5,158 nucleotides of DNA from positions 1 through 5,158 of the forward strand of contig JALSHM010000066.1 in NCBI GenBank assembly GCA_026982235.1. Direction: 5' to 3'. A program made the translations under genes and the position numbers. Shown piece after piece: positions 5,108-5,158 of this stretch. Positions within the stretch are counted from its first letter, which is position 1, and each line of letters opens with the position of its first letter. The notes under the pieces are model-generated. The model was given only the letters and a program-made list of their open reading frames with translations. It was not told where the DNA came from and searched no databases. Origin of the DNA: Robiginitomaculum sp. Its GTDB lineage: Bacteria > Pseudomonadota > Alphaproteobacteria > Caulobacterales > Maricaulaceae.

Positions 5108-5158
5108 ATGATTAGAGAGAATGTGGTAATTGGACCGGAAGGCACGCCGCTCACGCTA
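5108..5158 (+). CDS. sciP: SciP-like DUF1153 transcriptional regulator, 5' fragment
   Basis: Only the first 17 codons are inside the window, open to the edge, reading MIRENVVIGPEGTPLTL. This matches the conserved start of DUF1153 proteins, which read roughly YVIGPDGSPLTI before a helix-turn-helix domain. In Caulobacter SciP is an essential small DNA-binding protein that blocks CtrA from activating its target promoters, tying flagellar and cell-cycle genes to cell-cycle phase. The DNA-binding part lies beyond the window, so the call rests on the N-terminus alone. The ATG has a weak GGTG-type site about 7 bases upstream, in GTGGTG at 5095-5100. It is divergent from mnmA, an arrangement I recall in other alphaproteobacteria but cannot check here. 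Confidence 0.72.
   Translation, partial: MIRENVVIGPEGTPLTL

Overview
The window looks like an ordinary chromosomal stretch of an alphaproteobacterium of mid GC content. The main support is the gene beginning at the right edge. Its first 17 residues match the start of the DUF1153/SciP family, a small DNA-binding protein essentially restricted to Alphaproteobacteria. MnmA, the acetyl-CoA acetyltransferase and L20 all fit that group. No mobile element, CRISPR array, tRNA or rRNA was seen.

Layout, left to right. (1) Bases 52-656 (+) hold the ribosomal protein pair rpmI-rplT, closed by a strong intrinsic terminator at 679-712. (2) A block of leftward genes runs from 4816 down to 735. In transcription order it is mnmA (tRNA U34 thiolation), a Sel1-repeat lipoprotein whose ribosome binding site overlaps the mnmA stop, a 213-base gap with two matching promoter-like elements, a small dodecin, a GC-rich hairpin, an acetyl-CoA acetyltransferase, and a conserved hypothetical membrane protein 30 bases further on. 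(3) Bases 4817-5107 are an AT-rich divergent control region. (4) At 5108 the sciP-like gene starts rightward and is cut by the window edge.

The genes are mostly housekeeping: translation (L35, L20, MnmA), central acyl-CoA metabolism (thiolase), flavin handling (dodecin) and cell-cycle transcription control (SciP). Sampled 60-base lines have about 65-70% GC in mnmA and the thiolase, but about 33-48% in the lipoprotein and hypothetical membrane protein genes. Those two are the least conserved parts of the window and may be accessory insertions between core genes.

No clearly new multi-gene system is visible. The observations most worth following are the duplicated element upstream of dodecin, the absence of the usual flavin-stacking tryptophan in that dodecin, the mnmA-coupled Sel1 lipoprotein, and the mnmA/sciP divergent region with CtrA-like and GANTC sites.
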